This document shows positions 17,878-26,646 of a stretch of 64,000 nt of DNA, piece after piece. The DNA comes from Litoribrevibacter euphylliae (lineage in GTDB: Bacteria > Pseudomonadota > Gammaproteobacteria > Pseudomonadales > Litoribrevibacteraceae): contig NZ_JBHRSZ010000002.1 in the NCBI RefSeq assembly GCF_042646085.1, forward strand, positions 558,001-622,000. The letters run 5' to 3'. Each line of letters opens with the position of its first letter. The stretch's first letter is position 1. The notes under the pieces are model-generated. The model saw only the letters and a program-made list of their open reading frames with translations. It was not told the origin of the DNA and did no database searches. The translations under genes were made by a program, and so were the position numbers.

Positions 17878-18627
17878 TTACGCGACCTCTTCGTCAATCC
17901 AGCTATAACCTTTCTCTTCTAGCTCAAGTGCCAGCTCTTTGCCGCCAGACTTAACAATCTTTCCGCCTGCCAATACATGAACATAATCAGGAACAATATA
18001 ATCAAGCAGACGCTGGTAGTGAGTCACTACGATAAATGAGCGATCCGGGCTACGCTGAGAATTCACTCCATCCGCAACCACTTGCAAGGCATCGATATCC
18101 AAGCCTGAGTCAGTTTCGTCAAGAATACAAACTGACGGCTCAAGCAACATCATCTGCATAATTTCATTACGCTTTTTCTCACCACCGGAGAAACCTTCGT
18201 TCACGCCACGTTTAAGGAAGTTCTGATCAAGGTTAACTGCTTTACATTTTTCACGAGCAAGCTTCATAAAGCTCACAGAGTCCATCGGCTCCTGACCACG
18301 ATGCTCACGAACCGCATCAACAGACGCTTTCAAGAACTCAAGGTTGGATACACCTGGGATCTCAACCGGATATTGAAACGCAAGAAACAAACCTTCACGA
18401 GCACGTTCTTCAGGTTCCATATCCAACAGATCTTTGCCTAAGAACTGAACTGAACCGCCAGTCACTTCATAACCTTCGCGACCTGAAAGTACATTACCCA
18501 AGGTACTTTTACCGGCACCGTTAGGCCCCATGATCGCATGAACTTCGCCTGGTTTGATGTCCAGATTCAGACCTTTAAGAATGTCTTTATCTTCTACTTT
18601 TGCCTGTAAATCTTTAATGGTTAACAT
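17878..18627 (-). CDS. sufC: Fe-S assembly ATPase SufC
   Basis: SufC is the ABC-type ATPase of the SufBC2D complex. The 249-residue protein shows Walker A GPNGAGKST, the SufC-type signature FSGGEKKRNEIMQMMLLEPS, and Walker B CILDETDSGLDIDALQ. Length equals the family norm. It sits between sufB (32 nt upstream) and sufD (3 nt downstream). Confidence 0.98.
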   Translation of the reverse strand: MLTIKDLQAKVEDKDILKGLNLDIKPGEVHAIMGPNGAGKSTLGNVLSGREGYEVTGGSVQFLGKDLLDMEPEERAREGLFLAFQYPVEIPGVSNLEFLKASVDAVREHRGQEPMDSVSFMKLAREKCKAVNLDQNFLKRGVNEGFSGGEKKRNEIMQMMLLEPSVCILDETDSGLDIDALQVVADGVNSQRSPDRSFIVVTHYQRLLDYIVPDYVHVLAGGKIVKSGGKELALELEEKGYSWIDEEVA

Positions 18628-18659
18628 TAATAATCTCTCTATCTCTTCATCAAACCAGA

Positions 18660-20099
18660 TTAACCCACGGAACCTTCAAGGCTGACTTCAAGCAACTTGC
18701 CTGCTTCAACCGCGAATTCCATAGGTAGCTCTTTGAATACTTCTTTACAGAAACCGTTAACAATCATGGAAACGGCTTTTTCCACATCAATGCCACGCTG
18801 CTGACATAAGAACAACTGATCATCACTTACTTTTGAGGTCGTCGCTTCGTGTTCAACCACGGCACTTGGGTGCTTGCTTTCAATGTATGGGAAGGTATGA
18901 GCCCCACACTTGTCACCGATCAACAAGGAATCACATTGCGTATAGTTTCGAGCGCCTTCGGCACCCGGGTTCATACGAACCAAACCGCGATAGGCGTTTT
19001 GACTTTTACCCGCTGAAATACCTTTTGAGATAATGGTCGACTTGGTATTTTTACCCAAGTGAATCATCTTGGTACCGGTATCCGCTTGCTGGAAGTTATT
19101 CGTCAAAGCAACGGAATAGAACTCACCGATGCTGTTATCACCTTTCAGTACACAGCTTGGGTACTTCCAGGTCACCGCCGAACCGGTTTCAACCTGAGTC
19201 CATGAAATCTTAGCGTTGGTATGGCAGACACCACGCTTAGTTACGAAATTGTAGATACCGCCTTTGCCTTCTGCATCACCTGGATACCAGTTCTGAACGG
19301 TAGAATACTTAATTTCAGCATTATCTAACGCAACTAACTCAACCACTGCCGCGTGAAGCTGATTCTCATCACGCATTGGCGCAGTACAACCTTCCAGATA
19401 ACTTACGTGACTTCCTTCTTCCGCAACAATCAGAGTACGCTCAAACTGACCAGTATTCTGCTCGTTAATACGGAAGTATGTGGATAATTCCATCGGGCAA
19501 CGAACGCCTTTCGGGATATAAACAAAAGAACCGTCACTAAATACAGCACTGTTGAGCGCTGCGTAATAGTTATCTTTTTGAGGAACCACGCTACCCATGT
19601 ATTTCTTCACTAACTCAGGGTGCTCATGTACCGCTTCGCTGATTGGCATAAAGATCACGCCCGCTTCTTTCAACTTTTCGCGGAACGTGGTTGCAACAGA
19701 AACCGAATCAAACACCACATCCACCGCAACACCCGCAAGTATCTCTTGCTCATGCAGAGGAATACCTAGTTTTTCATAGGTGCGAAGTAATTCCGGATCA
19801 ACTTCATCCAAGCTCTTCGGCTTATCATCCATGCTCTTTGGCGCGGAGTAGTAAGAGACAGCCTGGAAATCAATTTCCGGGTAATGAACATGAGCCCATG
19901 TCGGCTCGTCCATTTCTTTCCAGATGTTAAAGGCTTTCAAGCGCCATTCCAGCAACCATTCTGGTTCGTTTTTCTTCTTGGAGATAAAACGAATAACATC
20001 TTCATTGATACCCGGCGGCAACGTTTCAGACTCAATGTCTGTCACAAAGCCAGCTTCGTATTCATTTTTGATTAACTCGTTAATTTCTTCAGTCATCAA
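18660..20099 (-). CDS. sufB: Fe-S scaffold subunit SufB
   Basis: SufB is the cluster-assembling scaffold subunit. The 479-residue protein contains the family landmarks KKNEPEWLLEWRLKAFNIW, FVYIPKGVRCPMELSTYFRI, SYLEGCTAPMRDENQLHAAV and, near the end, ESKHPSAVVEHEATTSKVSD with the conserved Cys residues upstream (NYTQCDSLLIGDKCGAHTFP). It follows the IscS-type desulfurase gene by about 140 nt. Confidence 0.98.
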   Translation of the reverse strand: MMTEEINELIKNEYEAGFVTDIESETLPPGINEDVIRFISKKKNEPEWLLEWRLKAFNIWKEMDEPTWAHVHYPEIDFQAVSYYSAPKSMDDKPKSLDEVDPELLRTYEKLGIPLHEQEILAGVAVDVVFDSVSVATTFREKLKEAGVIFMPISEAVHEHPELVKKYMGSVVPQKDNYYAALNSAVFSDGSFVYIPKGVRCPMELSTYFRINEQNTGQFERTLIVAEEGSHVSYLEGCTAPMRDENQLHAAVVELVALDNAEIKYSTVQNWYPGDAEGKGGIYNFVTKRGVCHTNAKISWTQVETGSAVTWKYPSCVLKGDNSIGEFYSVALTNNFQQADTGTKMIHLGKNTKSTIISKGISAGKSQNAYRGLVRMNPGAEGARNYTQCDSLLIGDKCGAHTFPYIESKHPSAVVEHEATTSKVSDDQLFLCQQRGIDVEKAVSMIVNGFCKEVFKELPMEFAVEAGKLLEVSLEGSVG

Positions 20100-20236
20100 A
20101 CTACTCCCCTCAACAGGGATTCCTAATCAAGCGTTGTTTTTAATCCCGGCAAACCAAGTTAAAAACAATCTGTATGTAATATATTTAATAAATGTAAACG
20201 TCCTGCTGGACCAATACTTCAGCCCTTGCTAATCAC

Positions 20237-21400
20237 TCAACCTTTCAAGCGATTAACCACCTCAACAACCTTGTTAACGGTGTAATCAATTTCTTCTTCT
20301 GTGGTAAAACGCCCAATCGAGAAACGAATAGAGGCATGAGCCAACTCATCATTTAAGCCAAGGGTTTTCAACACATATGAAGGCTCAACTGTCGCCGATG
20401 TACACGCTGAACCAGTGCTCACAGCAATATCATGCAATGACATCAACAGTGTTTCACCATCAACTCCAGCAAAGCTAACATTCAAAATACCTGGAATATG
20501 ATGTTCGAGAGTGCCATTCACCATCACACCTTCAAGCTGCTGAAAACCAGCCCACAATTTGTCACGCAAGCCTGTAAGATATTCAACTTCCTGATCCAAC
20601 TCTCTGGACGCAATTGCTGCTGCCTCACCCATACCGACAATTTGATGAGTCGCCAAGGTTCCTGAACGCATACCTCGTTCATGGCCGCCGCCATGAATCT
20701 GAGCAGAAATTTTAACGTTGGGATCACGTCGAACGAACAAACACCCGATACCTTTCGGGCCGTACATTTTGTGCGCAGAAATCGATACCAAATCCACATT
20801 CATAGATTTAACATCTACAGCAATTTTACCAACGCTTTGGGCCGCATCCACATGAAACAGAACAGAACGAGCACGACAAAGCTGACCAATCGCAGCAATG
20901 TCGTTGATGACACCCAGTTCGTTATTAACATGCATTACGGAAACTAAAATCGTGTCAGGCCTTATTGCGGCCTCAATATCGGAGGGAGAAATCAGTCCAT
21001 CTGAAGTTGGCTTAACATATGTAACCTCAAAGCCTTCAGCTTCAAGTGCATTACAACTATCAAGTACTGCTTTATGTTCATAAGCAGAAGTAATGATGTG
21101 CTTACCTTTAGCACCCCCCAGTTCAGAGGAAAGAAAATACGCGACACCTTTTAGAGCCAGGTTATCGGATTCTGTTGCGCCGGATGTAATGACAATTTCA
21201 CGAGGATCAGCATTGATTAAGTCAGCCACTTGACCTCGCGCTGTTTCCACCGCTTCTTCCGCTAACCAACCATATTTATGAGAACGAGACGCAGGATTAC
21301 CAAAATTGCCTTCCAAAGTCAGACAATCACACATTTTTTCAGCAACACGCGGATCAACAGGCGCAGTTGCAGCATAATCCATATAAATAGGTGTACGCAT
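20237..21400 (-). CDS. iscS: IscS-type cysteine desulfurase (group I)
   Basis: A group I PLP cysteine desulfurase, 387 residues. It has PIYMDYAATAPVDPRVAEKM at the start, the PLP lysine in VSISAHKMYGPKGIG, and the mobile-loop active-site Cys in STGSACTSATVEPSYVL, which is the IscS/NifS signature. I start at the ATG at 21400 (RTPIYMDYAAT), matching IscS; an in-frame GTG lies 12 nt upstream, closer to the AAGGG. It lies directly after iscR, exactly where iscS sits in isc operons, but the next genes are sufBCD rather than iscU-iscA. Confidence 0.93.
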   Translation of the reverse strand: MRTPIYMDYAATAPVDPRVAEKMCDCLTLEGNFGNPASRSHKYGWLAEEAVETARGQVADLINADPREIVITSGATESDNLALKGVAYFLSSELGGAKGKHIITSAYEHKAVLDSCNALEAEGFEVTYVKPTSDGLISPSDIEAAIRPDTILVSVMHVNNELGVINDIAAIGQLCRARSVLFHVDAAQSVGKIAVDVKSMNVDLVSISAHKMYGPKGIGCLFVRRDPNVKISAQIHGGGHERGMRSGTLATHQIVGMGEAAAIASRELDQEVEYLTGLRDKLWAGFQQLEGVMVNGTLEHHIPGILNVSFAGVDGETLLMSLHDIAVSTGSACTSATVEPSYVLKTLGLNDELAHASIRFSIGRFTTEEEIDYTVNKVVEVVNRLKG

Positions 21401-21534
21401 TGAACTAAACACCCTTAACTACAAGCAAAACATCTAAACAATTAGCGAAAGTACTTATTAACACAACGACTCTTTACCTTCGATTTATAAGTTTTTCACA
21501 ATTCAAAACACTTAAAATTCAATATCCGGACAAC

Positions 21535-22011
21535 CTACATAGAGGTGATAATATTATCCAGCATATCCTGACGCTGTTTTAAGTCTTGTCTCTGAGCCAC
21601 TTCCCGAACCTCAGTTTTCGCTACTAACTGAGACAAAGAAATACCACTTAAAAACTCGTGAATTTGCTCACTCAAGTCCTGCCAAAGATAATGCGTTAAA
21701 CACAAGCTTCCATCCTGACAACCACCAGAACCACCACAACGCGTGGTATCTACTGTTTCACTGACCGCATCAATTACTTGCGCAACGTAGATTTCAGAAC
21801 CATCACGGCTTAGACGATAACCGCCACCTGGGCCACGTACGCTATTAACCAAACCGTTTCGACGCAGCTTAGCAAACAACTGTTCTAGATAAGAAAGGGA
21901 AATACCTTGGCGCTGAGAGATATCAGCCAGGCTAATAGGACCTTTTTCGGCGTGAAGCGCTAGGTCAAGCATGGCCGTTACCGCATAACGACCTTTGGTT
22001 GTCAAACGCAT
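21535..22011 (-). CDS. iscR: Fe-S cluster-sensing repressor IscR (Rrf2 family)
   Basis: IscR holds a [2Fe-2S] cluster and represses its own operon when clusters are sufficient. The 158-residue protein has the Rrf2 winged helix (MRLTTKGRYAVTAMLDLALH, ISLSYLEQLFAKLRRNGLVN, GPGGGYRLSR). The cluster ligands Cys92, Cys98, Cys104 and His107 (in RCGGSGGCQDGSLCLTH) sit at the same numbers as in E. coli IscR. The promoter upstream contains a near-consensus type-1 IscR site, so feedback control of iscS-suf is strongly implied. AGAGG precedes the start. Confidence 0.97.
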   Translation of the reverse strand: MRLTTKGRYAVTAMLDLALHAEKGPISLADISQRQGISLSYLEQLFAKLRRNGLVNSVRGPGGGYRLSRDGSEIYVAQVIDAVSETVDTTRCGGSGGCQDGSLCLTHYLWQDLSEQIHEFLSGISLSQLVAKTEVREVAQRQDLKQRQDMLDNIITSM

Positions 22012-22049
22012 TGAACCAACCTCTATTACAATTCACGAGAGTGGTTGCC

Positions 22050-22078
22050 ATTATGAAATACCCGACTAAAAGAGTCAA
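22050..22078 (-). promoter_or_regulatory. iscR-suf operon promoter (sigma-70)
   Basis: On the minus strand, TTGACT (-35, at 22073-22078) is separated by exactly 17 nt from CATAAT (-10, at 22050-22055). The predicted transcript start is about 30 nt upstream of iscR. The -35 lies inside the IscR operator. Confidence 0.85.
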
Positions 22079-22082
22079 GTAA
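22058..22082 (-). promoter_or_regulatory. IscR type-1 operator
   Basis: On the minus strand the 25-nt element contains the half-sites GACT and AGTC, followed by GGGTAT. It fits the published type-1 IscR consensus at 23 of 25 positions; the mismatches are the first base and position 11. It covers the -35 and spacer of the operon promoter, the arrangement expected for repression by [2Fe-2S]-IscR. Confidence 0.85.
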
Positions 22083-22292
22083 AAGACATACTATTTTACT
22101 AAGGTATTATTTAGGTAGAAAGGATAACAGACAAGCCGTTTGATGGCTTTTTAATCAGAAAGGAATTTTTCGCGCATTGTACTCGCGAGATGAGAAAAAG
22201 TCACTATCTAAATAGAAATGAACAAACAACCACTCCTTCCTCGCCCGTAATTGCACACTCTTTCATGAGCAAGGAAGAAGCGATAACCGGTT

Positions 22293-23111
22293 TTAGCGCC
22301 GTTTATCATCTGACAATATTTCAGCAACTACATCCGACGGACTATCATCACTGGTCACCCCTTCAAAATCCTCTGGATTCAGCTCAGGCAAAGCCTCGTC
22401 ATGGTAATTGCTGTCTAATTTTTCAAGCGCCTGGCACATAGACTCTAACTTATGATCAACCGCCAGAATATGATCTAACAGACCACGAATGGATTGAGCA
22501 ATAGGGTCATTAACGTTCTGGGTTTCTCCATAAGCAACAAAACCAATGCGTTCAGCTATCGCCCTACGCTTACGCTCAGCTTCATCCGTAGTTTCATCCT
22601 GCTTACGAATAATACGACCAGGAATACCAATAGCGGTCGCACCTTCAGGCACTTCTTTGGTAACAACCGAATTCGAGCCGATCTTGGCCCCTTTATGCAC
22701 TGTAATGGGACCAAGCACTTTTGCACCCGCACCAACAACCACACCATCTTCTAACGTTGGGTGACGCTTACCCTTATTCCAAGTTGTACCACCTAAAGTG
22801 ACACCATGATAAAGCGTTACGTCATCACCAATTTCTGCGGTCTCACCGATCACAACACCCATTCCGTGATCAATAAAGAAACGACGACCAATAGTAGCAC
22901 CCGGGTGAATTTCAATACCGGTAAAGAAGCGACTTACCGTTGATACACTGCGCGCCACCAGCTTCATGTCTTTTTTCCACAAAGCATGAGCTGCTCTGTG
23001 CATAATAATGGCATGCACCCCAGGGTAATTAGTCAGAATCTCGAAGGAGTTTCGCGCTGCCGGGTCACGATCAAAAACACTACGAATATCTTCTTTCAAA
23101 CGTTTAAACAT
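22293..23111 (-). CDS. cysE: Serine O-acetyltransferase CysE
   Basis: CysE acetylates serine for cysteine synthesis, supplying the substrate of the desulfurases encoded next door. The 272-residue protein has the N-terminal helical domain (DPAARNSFEILTNYPGVHAI), the left-handed beta-helix with catalytic FIDHGMGVVIGETAEIGDDV, and the hexapeptide series to GVPEGATAIGIPGR-like GVPEGATAIGIPGRII. A C-terminal tail of roughly 80 residues, acidic at its end, is longer than in a minimal SAT. Co-location with iscR is common in many gammaproteobacteria. Confidence 0.95.
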   Translation of the reverse strand: MFKRLKEDIRSVFDRDPAARNSFEILTNYPGVHAIIMHRAAHALWKKDMKLVARSVSTVSRFFTGIEIHPGATIGRRFFIDHGMGVVIGETAEIGDDVTLYHGVTLGGTTWNKGKRHPTLEDGVVVGAGAKVLGPITVHKGAKIGSNSVVTKEVPEGATAIGIPGRIIRKQDETTDEAERKRRAIAERIGFVAYGETQNVNDPIAQSIRGLLDHILAVDHKLESMCQALEKLDSNYHDEALPELNPEDFEGVTSDDSPSDVVAEILSDDKRR

Positions 23112-23399
23112 TATGTTCTCCAGTACTCTTAATTGATGATTTATTTCTATGAATCAGTCGAATTAAGAGCAACAACATCGCTGCTTTAGATTAAATCGTT
23201 GAACTAATAAACGCATAAAAAGTGCCATTAAAGTGAGTAACCTTTGTACTTCATCGTAACATAACAAGTAAAAAAACCAGCAATGCCGTCATGCACAACA
23301 ACATGTACTTTGTTTATAAGTGTACACAGTCATTAATAAGTTCACATAGTCTTCAGTTAATTCAGCAATAAACTAGCTGAGAAGCTATATGGAACATAA

Positions 23400-24176
23400 C
23401 TAAGGATCTATTTTTCTTGAGATCGAGGACAAAATGCCCCTCAACACATTGATCTCGACCTTATCCGGAAGACTACGATTAAACAAACGCCTCAACCGTG
23501 TCATCACATAGCGCGGATTCTCCGGATCCAAAAACCCTGTAGTGACCATGATGGATTCCAGATGATCGATAAAGCCATCCAACTCTTGAGCAGACGCTAG
23601 GTCTTTATCCCACTCAACGCCCCAAAACTCCGACTCCGGTTGCGCTTGTGTTTCGATCGCCATACGCAACTCATAACACAGTACCTGGATTGCCGACGCA
23701 ATATTCAGAGAGCTGTAATCCGGATTCGTTGGAATATGTACGTGAGCCTGGCATTTCGCCAGCTCTTCGTTGGTCAATCCTCGATCCTCACGACCAAATA
23801 ATATTGCAACTTTTTGACGTTTAGATGTCAGTACGGCACGTTCTGCACATTGACGAGGATTTAATAGTGGCCAAGGAATGCTACGCGAGCGAGCACTGGT
23901 TCCAATCACCAAACCACAATCTTCAATGGCTTCCTCCAAAGTGCTTACTTGCACTGCACTTTCCAAAATATCCGTAGCTCCCGAAGAACGTGCGATGGCT
24001 TCTTCATCAATCGGCTTCTTAGGATCAACCAACACCAGATCCGATAAGCCCATGGTTTTCATCGCACGTGCTGCAGAACCAATATTACCAGGCAGTGTTG
24101 TGTTAACCATTACCACTCGAACATTCGATAACAGATCAAAACTTAATTCAGCTATCTCAGTATCAGATTTGGACAT
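23400..24176 (-). CDS. trmJ: tRNA (cytidine/uridine-2'-O-)-methyltransferase TrmJ
   Basis: TrmJ is a SPOUT enzyme that 2'-O-methylates position 32 of tRNAs. The 258-residue product has VMVNTTLPGNIGSAARAMKT at the start, the knot motifs AILFGREDRGLTNEEL and SSLNIASAIQVLCYEL, and a C-terminal helical domain. The start is placed at the ATG at 24176 (MSKSDTEIAEL); the reading frame extends another 34 codons upstream, but that part is not family-like and runs over the promoter region shared with suhB. Confidence 0.95.
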   Translation of the reverse strand: MSKSDTEIAELSFDLLSNVRVVMVNTTLPGNIGSAARAMKTMGLSDLVLVDPKKPIDEEAIARSSGATDILESAVQVSTLEEAIEDCGLVIGTSARSRSIPWPLLNPRQCAERAVLTSKRQKVAILFGREDRGLTNEELAKCQAHVHIPTNPDYSSLNIASAIQVLCYELRMAIETQAQPESEFWGVEWDKDLASAQELDGFIDHLESIMVTTGFLDPENPRYVMTRLRRLFNRSLPDKVEINVLRGILSSISRKIDP

Positions 24177-24265
24177 GATTTTCGGCCTGCTGCGGTAAAA
24201 AAGAAGCCGGACAGTGTAACAAATCCAAAGATACATTCGAATAAAAACCTTTACTCGAAAGTCGC

Positions 24266-24293
24266 TAGACCTTTTCAAAGCTTCTGATATAAT
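24266..24293 (+). promoter_or_regulatory. Likely suhB promoter
   Basis: A perfect -10 TATAAT at 24288-24293 is preceded, 16 nt upstream, by TAGACC (24266-24271), 4/6 to the -35 consensus. The start codon is about 148 nt further on, leaving a leader of about 140 nt with no recognised element. Confidence 0.5.
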
Positions 24294-24440
24294 GCGCCCA
24301 AATTTTGATCAGGCACTAAGCATAACTAGATGCTAAACGAGAGCTAAATCGTTTTCTTCTCTCAAAATTTTGCCGGGTCACGAGTTTTTATAAAACTCCG
24401 CTCTTTTAAAAGTACTGTTAACCAACCAGGTGAATACGCA

Positions 24441-25190
24441 ATGCATCCATACCTGAATAATGCCCTGCGCGCGGCTCGTCGTGCAGCTGAATCTCTTGTG
24501 TCTGGACAGGATCGTCTTGATTCCGAAATTCGTGAAGGAAAACCTCTTGCATCCATTCTGCCAAGCTATCTTCGTCATGCAGAACAACAAATTATTCGCC
24601 TGTTAGCAAAAAGCTACCCCGAACATTACGTTGTAGGTCAGTTTGATGCGATTGGGGACAGTACCGCTCAATACCGCTGGGAAATTCAAATCCTAGACTC
24701 TCAAACACAGTACATTCGTCAGATTCCAAGCTATGCATTGGCTGTTACATATTATTTCCGCGATGTTGCGGAACATTCAGTCATTATTAATCCAGCAACG
24801 CTAGAAGAGTTTACGGCTTCAAAAGGTCGCGGAGCTCAAAGCAATGGTCGTCGCATTCGCTTCTCAGATAACTTCTCAGCCGCAGGAAAACTGGTTTCTG
24901 GTAACTTCCTGAATGGCAATAACATCGAAGTTGCTCAAAAACTAAAAGAAAACGCATACCAACTATGCGATATCGACAGCCCTTTATTGGCGATGGCTTA
25001 TGCGGCTTCAGGTAAAGCAGAAGCAGCAATCGTGACAGGTGCTAAAACAAAGCTGGATGCAGCAGTATTGATTGCTAAAGAAGCCGGCGCTTTGGTTGGC
25101 GATTCGAAAGGCGCTCCACGCCCTGGAGACGATACATTAGTAGCCAGTCCTCGCGTCTTCAAGCAGGTAGTTCAGTCGCTTAAAAATTAA
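24441..25190 (+). CDS. suhB: SuhB-like inositol monophosphatase-family protein, probably catalytically inactive
   Basis: The fold family and synteny (next to trmJ) identify SuhB, an inositol monophosphatase that in E. coli also acts in NusA/RNA-polymerase antitermination of rRNA. The 249-residue protein keeps the family opening (MHPYLNNALRAARRAAESL), FTASKGRGAQSNGRRIR, and the C-terminal AKEAGALVGD. The metal-binding motifs are lost. The GEE/TEES site is GQFDA (67-68 are Q-F), DPLDGTTNF is QILDSQTQY (83-91), the NVD-type Asp segment is ILPSY, and the C-terminal WD Asp aligns with Lys. Only Asp86 remains. I infer a non-enzymatic role, presumably transcriptional. Confidence 0.85.
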   Translation: MHPYLNNALRAARRAAESLVSGQDRLDSEIREGKPLASILPSYLRHAEQQIIRLLAKSYPEHYVVGQFDAIGDSTAQYRWEIQILDSQTQYIRQIPSYALAVTYYFRDVAEHSVIINPATLEEFTASKGRGAQSNGRRIRFSDNFSAAGKLVSGNFLNGNNIEVAQKLKENAYQLCDIDSPLLAMAYAASGKAEAAIVTGAKTKLDAAVLIAKEAGALVGDSKGAPRPGDDTLVASPRVFKQVVQSLKN

Positions 25191-25214
25191 GACTATTTCT
25201 ACCCTTAGAAATAC

Positions 25215-25244
25215 AAAAAAGCGGGCTAATCAGCCCGCTTTTTT
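25215..25244. terminator. Bidirectional terminator between suhB and the histidine-kinase operon
   Basis: A-run, GCGGGCT (25221-25227), loop AATC, AGCCCGC (25232-25238), T-run to 25244. It serves suhB on the plus strand and the converging kinase gene on the minus strand. Confidence 0.93.
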
Positions 25245-25296
25245 CATTTCTTACCTAACCGAATGCCCCAAAGGCGTCGATCGAAGACACGAAGCT

Positions 25297-26646
25297 CTAT
25301 TTAGAAAGATGAATCACCACTTTCAAACCCGGCTTATTGTCTTTCAATTCAATACTCATACCCTGTTGATTTAAAATCGCTTTAACAATCGACAACCCTA
25401 ATCCATAACCTTGTTGAGTCCGGCTCGAATCCAATCGCCCTAATCGTTGAAACGCTTTTTCAATATCATTCTCTGGAATTCCAGGCCCGGTATCGCTAAC
25501 CACTAACTTATTGGCACTTAACTGAACGTCAATTTCGGCCCCTTCTCCAGCGTACTTAACTGCATTATCCAAGAGGTTATATACAGTTCGGAACAGTAGA
25601 TTCCGATCGCCTTTAATCGAAACAGACTCTAATTGATGGACTAAGGTTTGTTGATGCTCTTCAGTTAATGGTTCAACTAACTCCAACGCATCTTCAACTA
25701 CCGAACGCACATCAACACTCTCAAGCTCTGTATCCAGAAGTCCGTTCTCTAACTTGGTTAGCTCTAACATAGAAGTAAACGTTGAGAGCACCGAATCCAG
25801 TTCAGACAACACGTCAGCCAACTCATCGGTTTTAACCTTTCCGTCAGGCAAGCAAACCAAGCGTTCTAACTTCAAACGCATTCGATTCAACGGCGTTCTT
25901 AAGTCATGAGCAATGGCATCGGTCGTTCCCCGAATGGTCTCAAAGGTTGCTTCCAACTGATTCAACATCCGATTGGTATGCTGAGCCATTTCATCAAATT
26001 CATCACCGTAATGACTCTCCGGCACTCTGGCGGTCATGTCACCTTGCTCAACTTTGGTCACCGTATGATTAAACAAGGTCACCTTACGAATGAGTTTTCG
26101 GGAAAACCACCAACCGCAAAGACTTCCAAACAGAACCGTGGCACACAATGTAAAAATACTGGCCTGTCTGAACAGCGACTCCCAACGATCCAATTTTTGA
26201 CGGTTTTGAGCGATTAATACCCGACCATCATGAGCAGGAATGGTACACCCAGTCAAAATCTCAATGGCATCGTAACGTGCCTGATACACAGGAAACTTGG
26301 AGAGCAAAGGGCATGAAGCAATGTTTTTTGGAATATGAGATAAACGACCAACAATATCATGCATTGAGTCAGTCCATTGGAAACTCAGACTCATGACATC
26401 CGACAGCTGATATTCAGGCGTAAATTGAAGCTTATAATCCTCAAGCGACAGTTGTGTCGATAGCAATCGGTGTTGCAGGACGGCTTCAGTAAAATTTCGC
26501 TCTTGAGCACGAACAACCTGCCCAACACTAAAATAGTAAACGGCCGACATCACCACAGTAACCAAGAATGTAGTGATGAAAGTATAAAGAATGGTAAGCC
26601 GCCAAATAGAATTCGTTTGTAGATTTCTCAGCGCCCGTTTAGTCAG
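25297..26646 (-). CDS. Two-component sensor histidine kinase
   Basis: A membrane sensor kinase: first membrane helix, periplasmic sensor of about 110 residues with two Cys, second helix (SIFTLCATVLFGSLCGWWFS), HAMP, HisKA with AHDLRTPLNRMRLKLERL, and HATPase_c with NLLDNAVKYAGEGAE, DTGPGIP and GYGLGLSIVKAIL. The frame upstream of the TTG at 26565 encodes TKRALRNLQTNSIWRLTILY and more hydrophobic sequence, the missing first membrane helix. The only candidate starts above it are CTG codons at 26646 or 26631, so I start at the CTG at 26646 (449 aa), overlapping the response-regulator stop. Start uncertain. It is the last gene of the pepSY-regulator-kinase operon. Confidence 0.88.
   Translation of the reverse strand: MTKRALRNLQTNSIWRLTILYTFITTFLVTVVMSAVYYFSVGQVVRAQERNFTEAVLQHRLLSTQLSLEDYKLQFTPEYQLSDVMSLSFQWTDSMHDIVGRLSHIPKNIASCPLLSKFPVYQARYDAIEILTGCTIPAHDGRVLIAQNRQKLDRWESLFRQASIFTLCATVLFGSLCGWWFSRKLIRKVTLFNHTVTKVEQGDMTARVPESHYGDEFDEMAQHTNRMLNQLEATFETIRGTTDAIAHDLRTPLNRMRLKLERLVCLPDGKVKTDELADVLSELDSVLSTFTSMLELTKLENGLLDTELESVDVRSVVEDALELVEPLTEEHQQTLVHQLESVSIKGDRNLLFRTVYNLLDNAVKYAGEGAEIDVQLSANKLVVSDTGPGIPENDIEKAFQRLGRLDSSRTQQGYGLGLSIVKAILNQQGMSIELKDNKPGLKVVIHLSK

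Noticed and set aside
23112..23399. Possible small RNA or promoter features between cysE and trmJ
   Set aside because: I saw no terminator-like hairpin with T-run, no convincing promoter pair and no tRNA-like fold.
23400..24278. Longer trmJ start at 24278
   Set aside because: The extra 34 residues are not family-like and overlap the region that should hold the trmJ and suhB promoters.
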